Shown in pieces: positions 5,669-5,810 of a DNA stretch of 5,810 bases. The position numbers and the translations under genes were made by a program. Source of the DNA: CAZSGN01 sp964606415 (GTDB lineage Bacteria; Bacteroidota; Bacteroidia; Bacteroidales; JBBRXJ01); contig CAZSGN010000182.1 of NCBI GenBank assembly GCA_964606415.1, forward strand, positions 1 through 5,810, written 5' to 3'. Position 1 is the first letter of the stretch. Each line of letters opens with the position of its first letter. The notes below the pieces were generated by a model. The model made no database searches. It worked only from the letters and a program-made list of their open reading frames with translations, and was not told the origin of the DNA.

Positions 5669-5810
5669 AATAAAAATACTATAAATGATTAACAAAAATT
5701 TCACAATAACATATAAAACCCTAATTATTAAGACTTTGCAGATTAAGGCACAGAACTAAATTATTGATTTCATGCTATTTAAATATTCCATTTATAAAAT
5801 ATATACCACC

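Noticed and set aside
5669..5704. Upstream start for ychF at 5704 giving a hydrophobic N-terminal extension
   Set aside because: YchF is cytoplasmic and its family begins with M-x-L/F-x-CGI; the 12 extra residues are translated AT-rich leader.
1..5810. CRISPR array, tRNA, rRNA, insertion sequence or defence cluster
   Set aside because: No regularly spaced repeats, cloverleaf, transposase or defence-type domains were found; the genes are ordinary core and envelope genes.

Overview
The window reads as chromosomal DNA of a low-GC member of the Bacteroidota. Three things support this. The sigma-70 factor is the short RpoD form (286 residues, without region 1.1 or the large non-conserved insert) typical of that phylum. 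The promoters that can be picked out follow the TTTG / TAnnTTTG pattern rather than TTGACA / TATAAT. The protein at the left edge ends a jelly-roll module common in Bacteroidota surface proteins and then carries an OmpA peptidoglycan-binding domain. The sequence does not fix the order or family.

Layout from left to right. (1) The 3' end of an OmpA-family gene on the plus strand runs off the left edge. (2) Three base pairs later, and convergent with it, is a minus-strand pair: a divergent GroES-family protein (1487 to 1104) followed 31 bp downstream by a small outer-membrane beta-barrel protein (1072 to 518). (3) A 280 bp AT-rich gap contains one copy of a 17 bp exact direct repeat; the other copy lies against the GroES-family start codon. 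(4) A minus-strand YkgJ-type cysteine-cluster protein. (5) A 384 bp divergent intergenic region with a short-leader promoter towards ykgJ and a well-matched promoter towards rpoD that implies a leader of about 260 nt. (6) rpoD with a strong intrinsic terminator. (7) A lipoprotein of unknown function. (8) A long hairpin acting as shared terminator, then a convergent minus-strand ychF.

The genes fall into two themes: core information processing or proteostasis (rpoD, ychF, the GroES-family protein) and the cell envelope (OmpA-like protein, beta-barrel, lipoprotein). No mobile element, phage gene, CRISPR array, tRNA, rRNA or recognisable defence or biosynthetic cluster was seen. The most useful second looks are the GroES-family protein with an enlarged dome loop and no GroEL beside it, the YchF variant lacking the usual switch-I cysteine, the long structured rpoD leader, the 17 bp repeat and the uncharacterised lipoprotein. 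I see no convincing new multi-gene system here.
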